Assembly (NCBI RefSeq): GCF_024721155.1
Contig: NZ_JAHVAP010000007.1
Location: 434,001 to 498,000 of the forward strand
Origin: Mucilaginibacter phenanthrenivorans
GTDB lineage: Bacteria; Bacteroidota; Bacteroidia; Sphingobacteriales; Sphingobacteriaceae
Direction of reading: 5' to 3'
DNA: 64,000 nucleotides
The notes under the pieces are model-generated. The model had not been told where the DNA came from. It searched no databases and saw only the letters and a list, made by a program, of their open reading frames with translations. The translations under genes and the position numbers were made by a program. Shown here piece by piece: positions 10,417 to 18,602 of this stretch. Numbering within the stretch: position 1 is the stretch's first letter; each line of letters begins with the position of its first letter.

Positions 10417-11595
10417 ATGAAATTCAAACGCATTAATTATTACACCCTAACCATATCAACGTTGTTTATTGGGTTGGCGTTGTCGTCTTGTTCAAAAAAG
10501 AACGACCCGGTACCGCCCCCAAAAAACACCGACACAACTACGGTAAAACCATTTGTTTACAATTACGCGTCGCTTGCGGATACATTGCAAACATATACTT
10601 ATGGCACATTCAAATCTGCAGATGGTAATTACTTTATCCAAAACAATACCGGCAATAATACCTTTAACTATTGGCCGCAGGCACATATGCTTGACGTTTT
10701 AACGGATGGTTATTTAAGAACAAAAAGCGGGGTTTACACGCAAAGGATGAAAGCGCTGTTAAACGGAATTAAAACAGCGAATGGCGGCGCATATCCAAAC
10801 GAATTTTATGACGATATGGGTTGGCTGGCCAATGCAAGTCTGCGCGATTATATCATAACTAATGATGCAGACTATTTAAACGTTGCCCAAATTCTATATG
10901 CCGAAATTAAAGGCGGCTCAAACAGCATAGCTGGTGGCGGCATAGCCTGGCAACGCAGCCAGCTATATTATAAAAATATTCCATCGACGGGCAACATGAC
11001 GATCCTCGCCGCGCGGTTTTATGAATTGCAAAATAAAGCGGAGGACCTGGCTTTAGCCAAAAGCCTTTATACCTGGATGAAAACTAATTTAGTTAACGCA
11101 ACATCAGGAGTGGTGCTTGACGGAATTAACCGGAACCAGGACGGGCAGGTAGACAATTGGATCTTTACCTATAACCAGGGGCTGTTTATAGGCTCGGCAG
11201 TTGAGCTTTATAACATCACGAAAGATCCCGCCTATTTGCAGGATGCAATCCGCACAGCGAACAATACAGTTGCTGATCCAAACCTTACGGTTAATGGTAT
11301 ACTTAAGAGCGAGGGCCAGGGGGATGGCGGACTTTTTAAGGGCGTAGCGGTAAGATACCTGACGTTGTTAACTGAACTACCGGACCTTGATGCCGCTGAT
11401 AAAACAAAATACGCCAATTTCCTAAAGCAAAACGCACAGACATTATATGTTAAAGGTATTGGCAGGCCATCCTTTATGATAAGCCCAGACTGGAGCATAC
11501 TTCCATCGGGGAGCACCGATCTTACCATACAATTAAGCGGTGTGATGATGATAGAAGCAGCGGCTAAGTTAAAGGCTGATGGTGCAATCAAATAG
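10417..11595 (+). CDS. Glycoside hydrolase family 76 lipoprotein (alpha-1,6-mannanase family)
   Basis: This 392-residue protein has a lipoprotein signal with Cys25 (GLALSSC) followed by a short Pro/Thr linker. The rest is an alpha/alpha barrel typical of GH76. The signature paired aspartates D132-D133 (EFYDDMGWLA) match the catalytic Asp pair of the family, and LDGINRNQDGQVDNWIFTYNQG is a conserved downstream region. GH76 enzymes cut alpha-1,6-mannose backbones such as fungal mannan. As last gene of the locus it would cut polymer at the surface for SusCD import. Family is confident; the mannan substrate is inferred. Confidence 0.88.
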   Translation: MKFKRINYYTLTISTLFIGLALSSCSKKNDPVPPPKNTDTTTVKPFVYNYASLADTLQTYTYGTFKSADGNYFIQNNTGNNTFNYWPQAHMLDVLTDGYLRTKSGVYTQRMKALLNGIKTANGGAYPNEFYDDMGWLANASLRDYIITNDADYLNVAQILYAEIKGGSNSIAGGGIAWQRSQLYYKNIPSTGNMTILAARFYELQNKAEDLALAKSLYTWMKTNLVNATSGVVLDGINRNQDGQVDNWIFTYNQGLFIGSAVELYNITKDPAYLQDAIRTANNTVADPNLTVNGILKSEGQGDGGLFKGVAVRYLTLLTELPDLDAADKTKYANFLKQNAQTLYVKGIGRPSFMISPDWSILPSGSTDLTIQLSGVMMIEAAAKLKADGAIK

Positions 11596-11675
11596 CATAG
11601 TGTTCGGAAAATATCCGACTATTATAAAAGCACTTAAGTAGGTTTAAGTTGGTTATCATCGTTCGATGATTTGGT

Positions 11676-11708
11676 AAGCGTCCCGGATGAGAGCCGGGAC
11701 GCTTTTTT
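11676..11708 (+). terminator. Rho-independent terminator of the SusCD/GH76 operon
   Basis: GCGTCCCGG pairs perfectly with CCGGGACGC around a 7-nt loop and is followed by TTTTTT; two flanking A-T pairs extend the stem. It lies 80 nt after the GH76 stop, between convergent genes. Confidence 0.92.
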
Positions 11709-11763
11709 AATAATTGTCTTTTCTTTTTTTTCTTGAATCTTGTCTCTTGATTCTTGGCTCTAC

Positions 11764-12867
11764 CTACACGTTAAACCTGAAATGCATTATGTCCCCGTCC
11801 TGAACAATGTAGGTTTTACCTTCAATACCTAATTTACCGTTTTCTTTAATAATGGCTTCAGATCCATTGAATTTTACAAAGTCCTCGTATTTGATCACCT
11901 CTGCGCGGATAAAGCCTTTTTCAAAATCGGTATGGATCACGCCTGCGGCCTGTGGGGCTGTAAAGCCTTTAGTGATGGTCCATGCGCGTACTTCCTGTAC
12001 GCCGGCGGTGAAGTAGGTGGCAAGGTTAAGGAGCTTGTACGCAGCTTTAATTAGCTTATTTACGCCTGATTCCGTCAAGCCCAGATCATCCAAAAACATC
12101 TGGCGTTCCTCGTAGGTTTCCATTTCAGATATTTCAGATTCTATTTGTGCAGATATGATCAACACCTCTGCATTTTCTTCTTTTACAGATGCTTTAACTC
12201 TGTCAACATAAGCATTGCCGGTATTAACCGATGCTTCGTCGACATTACAAACATACATTACCGGTTTGGCGGTTAACAGCCATATGTCAGCAATATACTC
12301 CTGGTCCTCTTCAGCAACAGGTGCGGTACGGGCCGATTTACCGGCCAATAAGTGATTTTTATAAACAGTTAAAACATCAAATGCCTTTTTTGCCTCCTTG
12401 TCGCCACCGGTTTTCGCTGCCTTCTCAACCTTTTGGATCTTCTTTTCTATTGAATCCAGGTCCTTTAGTTGCAACTCTGTGTCGATGATCTCCTTATCGC
12501 GGATTGGATCAACAGATCCATCTACGTGAATTACGTTGTCATTATCAAAACAACGCAGTACGTGAATAATCGCATTTGTTGAACGAATATTTGCCAAAAA
12601 CTGGTTACCCAGACCCTCACCCTTGCTGGCGCCTTTAACAAGCCCTGCAATATCAACTATCTCGATAACGTTTGGCACTACATTTTTAGGGTTTACTATT
12701 TCTGTAAGCTTTGTTAAGCGCTCATCAGGAACGGTAATTACACCCACATTTGGCTCGATGGTACAAAACGGAAAATTAGCCGCCTGCGCCTTGGCATTTG
12801 ATAAGCAATTAAAAAGTGTTGATTTACCCACATTCGGTAAACCTACTATACCACATTGTAGTCCCAT
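11764..12867 (-). CDS. ychF: Redox-regulated ATPase/GTPase YchF (OLA1 family)
   Basis: The start is the ATG at 12867 (MGLQCGIVGLPNVGKSTLFN), giving 367 residues, close to the usual 363-366. A longer in-frame start at 12939 would only translate the upstream 7-mer repeat. The G1 P-loop GLPNVGKST, G3 DIAGLVKGASKGEGLGNQF, a coiled-coil insert (about 130-175) and the C-terminal TGS-like domain (AWTITKGFTAPQAAGVIHTDFEKGF, abbreviated here as its two ends) are all present. YchF binds ribosomes and hydrolyses ATP; it is linked to stress and translation control. A -7 element lies at 12966-12973. Confidence 0.96.
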   Translation of the reverse strand: MGLQCGIVGLPNVGKSTLFNCLSNAKAQAANFPFCTIEPNVGVITVPDERLTKLTEIVNPKNVVPNVIEIVDIAGLVKGASKGEGLGNQFLANIRSTNAIIHVLRCFDNDNVIHVDGSVDPIRDKEIIDTELQLKDLDSIEKKIQKVEKAAKTGGDKEAKKAFDVLTVYKNHLLAGKSARTAPVAEEDQEYIADIWLLTAKPVMYVCNVDEASVNTGNAYVDRVKASVKEENAEVLIISAQIESEISEMETYEERQMFLDDLGLTESGVNKLIKAAYKLLNLATYFTAGVQEVRAWTITKGFTAPQAAGVIHTDFEKGFIRAEVIKYEDFVKFNGSEAIIKENGKLGIEGKTYIVQDGDIMHFRFNV

Positions 12868-12881
12868 TATTTTATTTTCTA

Positions 12882-12947
12882 GTTCATGGTTCATGGTTGA
12901 TAGTTCATAGAAAGGCAGCCATGAACCATGAACTATCAACTATGAAC
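12882..12947. repeat. 7-mer word array, two oppositely oriented blocks
   Basis: Left block: GTTCATG, GTTCATG, GTTGATA, GTTCATA (12882-12909). Right block: CATGAAC, CATGAAC, TATCAAC, TATGAAC (12920-12947). Each right unit is the reverse complement of the left unit at the same rank, so unit order is kept rather than mirrored. The array fills the start-proximal spacer between divergent ychF and mgtE. Confidence 0.85.
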
Positions 12948-12965
12948 TTATCCCCAAAAAGTCCG

Positions 12966-12973
12966 CAAAGATA
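12966..12973 (-). promoter_or_regulatory. Bacteroidota -7 element for ychF
   Basis: TATCTTTG on the reverse strand matches TAnnTTTG exactly, leaving a leader of about 90 nt that contains the 7-mer array. No clear -33 TTG was identified. Confidence 0.55.
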
Positions 12974-13052
12974 ACAGAAAAAATTGCCCGTGTTTTGAAA
13001 AAATAAACGACTTTTGCGGCAATACACAAAACGACAGATTTAAATATGTAAC

Positions 13053-13058
13053 AGGAGG
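13053..13058 (+). promoter_or_regulatory. Perfect Shine-Dalgarno sequence of mgtE
   Basis: AGGAGG sits 7 nt before the ATG at 13066. Strong Shine-Dalgarno sites are uncommon in Bacteroidota and most genes here lack one, so this fixes the mgtE start and hints at efficient initiation. Confidence 0.75.
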
Positions 13059-13065
13059 TTTATTA

Positions 13066-14439
13066 ATGGAAGAAATGGTTGAACAAATCAATGTATTACT
13101 TGAAAGTGAGAATACTAAACAGCTAAAAGAATATTTGAACAGCCTGAACATATCGGATGTTGAAGAACTGATAGATGAACTTCCTGAACACGGCCCTTTA
13201 TTTATTGAAACCTTATCGCTTAACCGCGCCGTAAATGTATTCCGCATCCTGGATTTTCCAACCCAGGAACGCATCATCAAAAAACTTTCCGGCGAACGGG
13301 TTTCCGGCCTCATAAATGAGTTGCCACCGGATGACCGTACCTCGCTATTCAGCGAACTGCACGGCGATGCGGTTCAAAAGTTGATCCTGCATTTATCGCC
13401 TGATGATCGCAAAGAGGCGCTTTCTCTTCTAGGTTACGAAGAAGACTCCATCGGTCGTTTAATGACGCCCGATTATATCGCCGTTAAAAAAGAATGGGAT
13501 GTAGAACGCGTGTTATCGCATATCCGCAGATATGGGAAAAATTCAGAAACTATAGACGTTATTTATGTAATAGATAAAGGCGGTGTTTTGCTGGATGATA
13601 TCCGTATCCGTGAGATCCTGCTCGTAAAGCCTGAAACAAAAGTGAGTGAGCTGATGGACGGCCGGCTGATCTCCCTGAGCGCAAGTGATCCGCAGCAAGA
13701 CGCGATCAACGTATTCAGGATGAACAACCGTACTGCGCTGCCGGTAATTGATGCCGAAAATATATTATTGGGTATTGTTACAGTAGATGATATTTTATGG
13801 ATAGCCAACGAAGAGTATACCGAAGATATCCAAAAAATAGGGGGTACCGAAGCGTTGGACGAACCTTACCTGGATATCAACCTGTTTAAGCTGGTGAAGA
13901 AACGGGTAGGCTGGCTGATCATTCTTTTTTTGAGCGAGATGCTTACCTCAACAGCCATGCAATATTTTAATGATGAAATTGCCGTGGTGGTGCAATTGAC
14001 ATTTTTTATTCCCCTCATCATGTCGAGCGGTGGCAATAGCGGGTCGCAGGCGTCTACATTAATTATACAGGCCATGGCATTGGGCGAAGTTACCGTGGTT
14101 GACTGGTGGCGGGTAATGCGCCGGGAGATACTTTCAGGTTTGATGTTGGGCGCAATATTAGGTACCATTGGCTTTTTCCGGATCGAAGCATGGAGCTCAT
14201 TCAGTAATATTTATGGGCCTCATTCATTTTTAATAGCTGTTACCGTTGGTTTGTCATTGATAGGCATTGTTTTATGGGGATCACTTGCGGGCTCTATGCT
14301 CCCGCTTGCGATGAAAAGATTGGGCCTGGACCCGGCAACGTCGTCAGCGCCATTCGTGGCTACACTGGTGGATGTTACCGGGTTGATCATTTATTTTAGC
14401 ATCGCATTAGTGGTATTGGGCAGCGTGCTGCACAAATAA
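13066..14439 (+). CDS. mgtE: Magnesium transporter MgtE
   Basis: This 457-residue protein has the full MgtE order. The acidic helical N domain (1-130, with LINELPPDDRTSLFSEL) is followed by two CBS domains (about 135-255, TPDYIAVKKEWDVERVL onwards). The connecting helix leads to five membrane helices (about 285-457) carrying the pore signature SSGGNSGSQASTL and PFVATLVDVTGLIIYF. It imports Mg2+ as a dimer gated by cytosolic Mg2+ binding to the N/CBS domains. A perfect AGGAGG precedes the start. It is divergent from ychF. Confidence 0.97.
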   Translation: MEEMVEQINVLLESENTKQLKEYLNSLNISDVEELIDELPEHGPLFIETLSLNRAVNVFRILDFPTQERIIKKLSGERVSGLINELPPDDRTSLFSELHGDAVQKLILHLSPDDRKEALSLLGYEEDSIGRLMTPDYIAVKKEWDVERVLSHIRRYGKNSETIDVIYVIDKGGVLLDDIRIREILLVKPETKVSELMDGRLISLSASDPQQDAINVFRMNNRTALPVIDAENILLGIVTVDDILWIANEEYTEDIQKIGGTEALDEPYLDINLFKLVKKRVGWLIILFLSEMLTSTAMQYFNDEIAVVVQLTFFIPLIMSSGGNSGSQASTLIIQAMALGEVTVVDWWRVMRREILSGLMLGAILGTIGFFRIEAWSSFSNIYGPHSFLIAVTVGLSLIGIVLWGSLAGSMLPLAMKRLGLDPATSSAPFVATLVDVTGLIIYFSIALVVLGSVLHK

Positions 14440-14521
14440 TTGGGATATTCTGTTGTTTCATTAGGAAGAGTTTTTAACTTTAGATAAACTAAATCCAAAA
14501 CAATAAATCACTTTTAAAACA

Positions 14522-14916
14522 ATGGAGACACCGGAAATTTTTGAACAGCCAGCTGCAGAGCCTGCTTTAATTTAAAATTTAGAAGCGCAGTCTTACTTGC
14601 GTGAGGCAGGTAAATGGGCCAGCTTTTTAGGTATACAGGAATGATGGCTGGAATGAGTGGCTTTTTAACCGTTTTCTATTTGCTTATCGGTCTTGTTTAT
14701 TTTTTCTTTTCTCTCTACCTATATCAATTTGGTAGCCAGGTAAAAAAGGGAATCATGTTTTTCGACAATAATCATGTAACGGGCGCTTTTGGTAAATTAA
14801 AGTCGTTTTTTAAACTTTGGGGGATCCTTACAATTATCATATTGTGTTTGTATGCACTGATAATTATAGGCGCTATAATATTTGGTGCAGCAGCGGCATC
14901 AATGATGAACAAATAG
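14522..14916 (+). pseudogene. Disrupted small membrane protein gene (DUF5362-like), in-frame stop plus frameshift
   Basis: From ATG 14522 the frame reads METPEIFEQPAAEPALI and hits TAA at 14573. The same frame then continues NLEAQSYLREAGKWASFLGI until TGA at 14642, and the remainder continues in another frame from about 14635 (TGMMAGMSGFLTVFYLL..), ending 14916 with two membrane segments. Joined, the pieces resemble small Bacteroidota proteins with an acidic N-terminus, a SYLREAGKWA-type segment and two to three membrane helices. An intact 100-residue frame starts at 14614 and could still be expressed as a shortened membrane protein. Either two lesions are real or there is an assembly error. 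Confidence 0.6.
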
Positions 14917-14934
14917 ATCATCGCTAAAAATAGA

Positions 14935-14963
14935 AAACCCCTGCTTGGTTAAGGCAGGGGTTT
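14935..14963. terminator. Bidirectional terminator between convergent genes
   Basis: AAACCCCTGC pairs perfectly with GCAGGGGTTT around a 9-nt loop. It lies between the disrupted membrane gene and the convergent PUR-domain gene and can serve both strands. Confidence 0.85.
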
Positions 14964-14994
14964 AATTTAGTTTAGTTAGTTTAGTTTGTTCTGT

Positions 14995-15324
14995 TTAAAT
15001 TTCGAAGGAGAAGTCCTCATCAGCAGTTTTTGCAACTTCCTGGTGTTCGCTGTATTCGTAGCGTTTTTCAACAACTTCCTGGTTTGCCTTAATGTACTCG
15101 ATAGTATCCTTTAAGCCCTCTGCAAACTTTTCAAAATCCTCCTTGTACAAAAAGATCTTGTGTTTAATAAAAACGCCGTCTTCCAAACGCTTTTTGCTTT
15201 CGGTGATCGTAACGTAATAATCGTTCGAACGGGTCGCTTTTACGTCAAAAAAATAAGTCCTCTTCCCTGCTCTTACCTTCTTTGAATAAACCTCTTCACG
15301 CTCTCTGTTTTCAAAATCTCCCAT
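14995..15324 (-). CDS. PUR-family nucleic-acid-binding protein (DUF3276)
   Basis: This 109-residue protein matches the short bacterial PUR-alpha-like family of Bacteroidota and Borrelia: EEVYSKKVRAGKRTYFFDVK, then the beta strands SNDYYVTITESKKR and HKIFLYKEDFEKF, and a helix GLKDTIEYIKANQ. PUR repeats bind single-stranded DNA/RNA and act in gene regulation. The length is normal for the family. It stands alone between convergent and same-strand neighbours. Confidence 0.88.
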   Translation of the reverse strand: MGDFENREREEVYSKKVRAGKRTYFFDVKATRSNDYYVTITESKKRLEDGVFIKHKIFLYKEDFEKFAEGLKDTIEYIKANQEVVEKRYEYSEHQEVAKTADEDFSFEI

Positions 15325-15441
15325 AATATATTATCGTAACTAGTTTTGGTTGGCATAAATATAAATAATTTTTCAAAGTACAAGTATTAATTCCAATATA
15401 AATGAACTTTTGTTAAGATTATTCTATTTTTCGGCCGATTT

Positions 15442-17229
15442 CTATGCGCTTTCCTCTTCTTCAAGCAATTGTTTTTCGTATAACTCAAAGTAAGTGCCTT
15501 TTTGCAGCATCAGGTCCGTGTGATTTCCCTGTTCAATAATTTCTCCATTTTCCATCACCAGAATCTTATCAGCATTTTTTATTGTGGAGATGCGATGGGC
15601 AATAATGATACTTGTTTTCCCCAGCATGTTCCTGCCAAGGTTATTTAAAATTTCCTCTTCAGTCCGGGTATCAACTGCCGACAGGCAATCGTCAAAAATA
15701 AGGATCTGCGGCTGCTTAACTATCGCCCTCGCTATGGACACACGTTGCTTTTGGCCGCCAGATAACGTTATGCCGCGCTCGCCAATCAACGTTTCAAAAC
15801 CTTGTTCAAGCTCCATAATGTTGGTATAAACAGCTGCGTCTTTGGCCGCCTGGTTCACCTTGTCCATTTCAAGCACGTCGGCGCTGAATGCAATATTATT
15901 GGCGATAGTATCTGAAAAGAGGAAAACCTCTTGTGGTACAAAGCCAATTTGCGATCGGTAACCCTCCAGGTTAAGCAGTGTAATTGCCTGTTGGTCGATC
16001 ATGATCTGCCCGCCGGTCGTATCGTACATTCGCATAATTAAATTGGCGATGGTTGATTTGCCAGATCCTGTACGGCCTATAATGGCTACCATCTCGCCCG
16101 GTTCCGCAACAAATGATACGTTCTTTAATGCCTGGATCCCGGTATCGGGATAAACAAAGGAGACATCATTGAACTCGATGCGGCCATTGATGTCAATTTT
16201 GGCAACATCCGGCGAGATGATCTCGGGTTGCTGGTCTAAAAACTCGTTGATCCTTTTTTGAGACGCAGCGGCGCGCTGGATGAGCGATGTTACCCAACCT
16301 AAGGCAATAACCGGGAAGGTAAGCTGATTCAGATAAACAATAAATTCAGCAATATTACCCGAGGTGATATTGCCCTTCATCACCTCCACGCCACCTACAT
16401 ACATGGTGATAACGTTACTTAAACCGACTAAAAGCAGCATAAGCGGGTAAAACATGGCCTGTACCTTTACCAGCTCCATGGAGTGGGTTTTATAGTTTTC
16501 GCTCTCGGCCGCAAACTTGCTGGTTACGTGCCCCTCACGAACGTATGATTTAATAACCCTGATTCCGGAAAAATTTTCCTGTACAAAGCTGGAAAGCGCT
16601 GAGAGGCGCTGTTGGATTTTTTCGCTGCGGAAATTGATGGTATTGTTTACGTAATAAATGATGATTGCTAAAATAGGCAGCGGTAATACCGACCAGATAG
16701 CCAGCCTTACATTCACCGTAAGCATTACATAAATAACCATTACAAAAAGCACCACTGTATTTATGGTGTACATAATTCCCGGCCCCAGGTACATGCGCAC
16801 ACGGCTTACGTCTTCGGTAACGCGGTTCATCAAGTCGCCGGTATTGTGGCGGCGATAAAACGCAAGGGAAAGCTTTTGGTAGTGGTGATAGATCTCATTC
16901 TTAAGATCATACTCTATATGCCGCGACATTAAGATAATTGTTTGCCGCATAAAAAACAGGAACAAACCGCGAATTAAAGCCAAAACTAATACCAGCACAC
17001 CAAACAGGAACAGGCTATAGCCAAAGATCTGGTAGATAATTTCCTGCCTGTTAAAACCTGAAAAAAGTCGGTAAACCGCAATGTTTTCGGTTACCAGGTC
17101 AAATGCAACCCTGATTACCTGCGCCGGAAGTATGCCGAAAATATTGGATATGATTACGAATAGCACCCCCGGGATAAGTCGCCAGCGATATTTGATGAAA
17201 AACTTATTGAGGTATGCAAGATCCTTCAT
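15442..17229 (-). CDS. ABC exporter half-transporter (fused membrane and ATPase domains)
   Basis: This 595-residue protein has six membrane helices (about 18-320) followed by a nucleotide-binding domain. The domain shows Walker A (GRTGSGKST), the signature LSGGQKQRVSIARA and the H-loop IIAHRIST. The Walker B reads QILIFDD: D513 is followed by D514, where the catalytic Glu is usual. An Asp there marks the degenerate site of heterodimeric exporters of the BmrC/YheI kind. No partner half-transporter is adjacent. It is probably a multidrug or lipid exporter of the inner membrane; substrate unknown. A -7 element lies at 17258-17265. Confidence 0.9.
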   Translation of the reverse strand: MKDLAYLNKFFIKYRWRLIPGVLFVIISNIFGILPAQVIRVAFDLVTENIAVYRLFSGFNRQEIIYQIFGYSLFLFGVLVLVLALIRGLFLFFMRQTIILMSRHIEYDLKNEIYHHYQKLSLAFYRRHNTGDLMNRVTEDVSRVRMYLGPGIMYTINTVVLFVMVIYVMLTVNVRLAIWSVLPLPILAIIIYYVNNTINFRSEKIQQRLSALSSFVQENFSGIRVIKSYVREGHVTSKFAAESENYKTHSMELVKVQAMFYPLMLLLVGLSNVITMYVGGVEVMKGNITSGNIAEFIVYLNQLTFPVIALGWVTSLIQRAAASQKRINEFLDQQPEIISPDVAKIDINGRIEFNDVSFVYPDTGIQALKNVSFVAEPGEMVAIIGRTGSGKSTIANLIMRMYDTTGGQIMIDQQAITLLNLEGYRSQIGFVPQEVFLFSDTIANNIAFSADVLEMDKVNQAAKDAAVYTNIMELEQGFETLIGERGITLSGGQKQRVSIARAIVKQPQILIFDDCLSAVDTRTEEEILNNLGRNMLGKTSIIIAHRISTIKNADKILVMENGEIIEQGNHTDLMLQKGTYFELYEKQLLEEEESA

Positions 17230-17238
17230 GTGTTGAGA

Positions 17239-17394
17239 GTCCGGAAGACGGAAAGACCAAAAGTAGAATAATGAAATTACTTATTCAACACATGAATAAG
17301 AATGTACGAAAGATGACAATATTTTCAAGATTAGGTGATTTGGATTTCTTTTTTTCTTTCGGACTTTTCCGACTTTTCCGTCTTTCGAACTAAC
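17239..17394. repeat. Word repeats flanking the divergent promoter region
   Basis: Left side 17239-17258 holds GTCCGGAAGACGGAAAGACC. Right side 17357-17390 holds near-9-mer units TTCGGACTT, TTCCGACTT, TTCCGTCTT of opposite orientation. CCGTCTTTC and CGGACTTT are shared words. Confidence 0.65.
17258..17265 (-). promoter_or_regulatory. Bacteroidota -7 element for the ABC exporter
   Basis: TACTTTTG on the reverse strand matches TAnnTTTG exactly, 29 nt upstream of the exporter ATG at 17229. Confidence 0.55.
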
Positions 17395-17423
17395 TTAATG
17401 TTTGCCGCAATAAAAAAAACACC

Positions 17424-17431
17424 TACTTTTG
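17424..17431 (+). promoter_or_regulatory. Bacteroidota -7 element for the leucine dehydrogenase gene
   Basis: TACTTTTG matches TAnnTTTG exactly, about 38 nt before the chosen ATG at 17469. No clear -33 box. Confidence 0.55.
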
Positions 17432-17468
17432 TCCACACTGAACACATTATTTCACTTTGTCACCTCTG

Positions 17469-18554
17469 ATGCCGAATTCAAACTCAAACGAATCAATTTT
17501 TAGCCAGCTCGAGGCTTTCGGGCATAAAAAAGTTGTATTCTGCAGTGATCCTGATACCGGCTTAAAGGCAATCATCGCCATTCATGACACCACACTTGGT
17601 CCTGCCTTGGGCGGAACACGTATGTGGGCCTATAAAACTGAAGCTGATGCTTTGCACGATGTGCTGCGTTTATCAAAGGGGATGACCTATAAGGCTGCTA
17701 TTACAGGACTCAATTTAGGTGGGGGTAAAGCGGTTATCATTGGCGATTCGCACAGGAACAAATCGGAGGCTTTGCTACGCAAGTTTGGGCGGTTCATAAA
17801 AAACCTTAACGGCGAATTTATAACTGCCGAAGATGTTGGCACCAATCCGCGGGATATGGAATATATTCGTATGGAAACCCAGTATGTTACCGGCGTGCCT
17901 GAATCAATTGGTGGCAGCGGTGATCCGGCCCCAATAGCGGCCCTTGGTGTTTTTATGGGAATCAAGGCCTGTATAAAGGAACTTTACGGCAATGATAACC
18001 TGGCAGGCAGATCGGTAATTGTACAGGGGATAGGACACGTAGGAGAGAACCTGGTGAAATTACTGCGTGACGAAAATGCTAAAGTTTATGCCAGCGATAT
18101 CAATGAGGACAGGCTTGGCCAGGTCGCAAAAAAGTATGGCGCCGAGGCAGCATCAAACAATATTATTTTTGATATTGATGCAGATATTTATGCCCCATGC
18201 GCTTTAGGTGCAACCATCAACACGCAAACAATAAAAAAATTAAAGTGCGCCATAATTGCCGGCTCAGCTAATAACCAGTTGGAAGATGAAGCCGTACACG
18301 GGCAAATGTTGCTTGATAAGGGTATTTTATATGCGCCAGACTATGTAATAAATGCAGGCGGCCTGATAAATTGCTACTCTGAGCTGATGGGATTTAGTAA
18401 AAAGAGGAGTCTGCAACTGACGGAAAATATTTACGAGGCAACACGTAATGTTTTAAAGCTTTCTAAAGCCGAAAGCATTTCCACCATTGAGGCAGCAAAC
18501 AAAATTGCCGAAAAAAGAATCGACGATATAAAAAAAGTAAAATCAACCTATTAA
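17469..18554 (+). CDS. Leucine dehydrogenase (Glu/Leu/Phe/Val dehydrogenase family)
   Basis: I chose ATG 17469 (361 residues); an in-frame TTG lies 12 nt upstream. The substrate-binding and catalytic lysines are in GMTYKAAITGLNLGGGK, K75 and K87, matching the K68/K80 pair of Bacillus leucine dehydrogenase. The NAD-binding Rossmann motif is VQGIGHVGENLVKLL. The enzyme interconverts branched-chain amino acids and 2-oxoacids with NAD+. Length and the DPAPIAALGVFMGI stretch fit leucine dehydrogenase rather than glutamate dehydrogenase. It is monocistronic-looking, with the nusB promoter just downstream. Confidence 0.9.
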   Translation: MPNSNSNESIFSQLEAFGHKKVVFCSDPDTGLKAIIAIHDTTLGPALGGTRMWAYKTEADALHDVLRLSKGMTYKAAITGLNLGGGKAVIIGDSHRNKSEALLRKFGRFIKNLNGEFITAEDVGTNPRDMEYIRMETQYVTGVPESIGGSGDPAPIAALGVFMGIKACIKELYGNDNLAGRSVIVQGIGHVGENLVKLLRDENAKVYASDINEDRLGQVAKKYGAEAASNNIIFDIDADIYAPCALGATINTQTIKKLKCAIIAGSANNQLEDEAVHGQMLLDKGILYAPDYVINAGGLINCYSELMGFSKKRSLQLTENIYEATRNVLKLSKAESISTIEAANKIAEKRIDDIKKVKSTY

Positions 18555-18571
18555 ATACAATCAAAATCCGC

Positions 18572-18579
18572 TATTTTTG
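18572..18579 (+). promoter_or_regulatory. Bacteroidota -7 element for the nusB operon
   Basis: TATTTTTG followed by CGG matches TAnnTTTG exactly, 24 nt before the nusB ATG. Confidence 0.6.
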
Positions 18580-18602
18580 CGGACTAAAATCGTTCTTACA
18601 AA

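Noticed and set aside
12868..12939. Longer N-terminus for YchF
   Set aside because: The extra 24 codons are the 7-mer repeat; YchF proteins start directly with the MGLQCGIVGLPNVGKS-type P-loop region.
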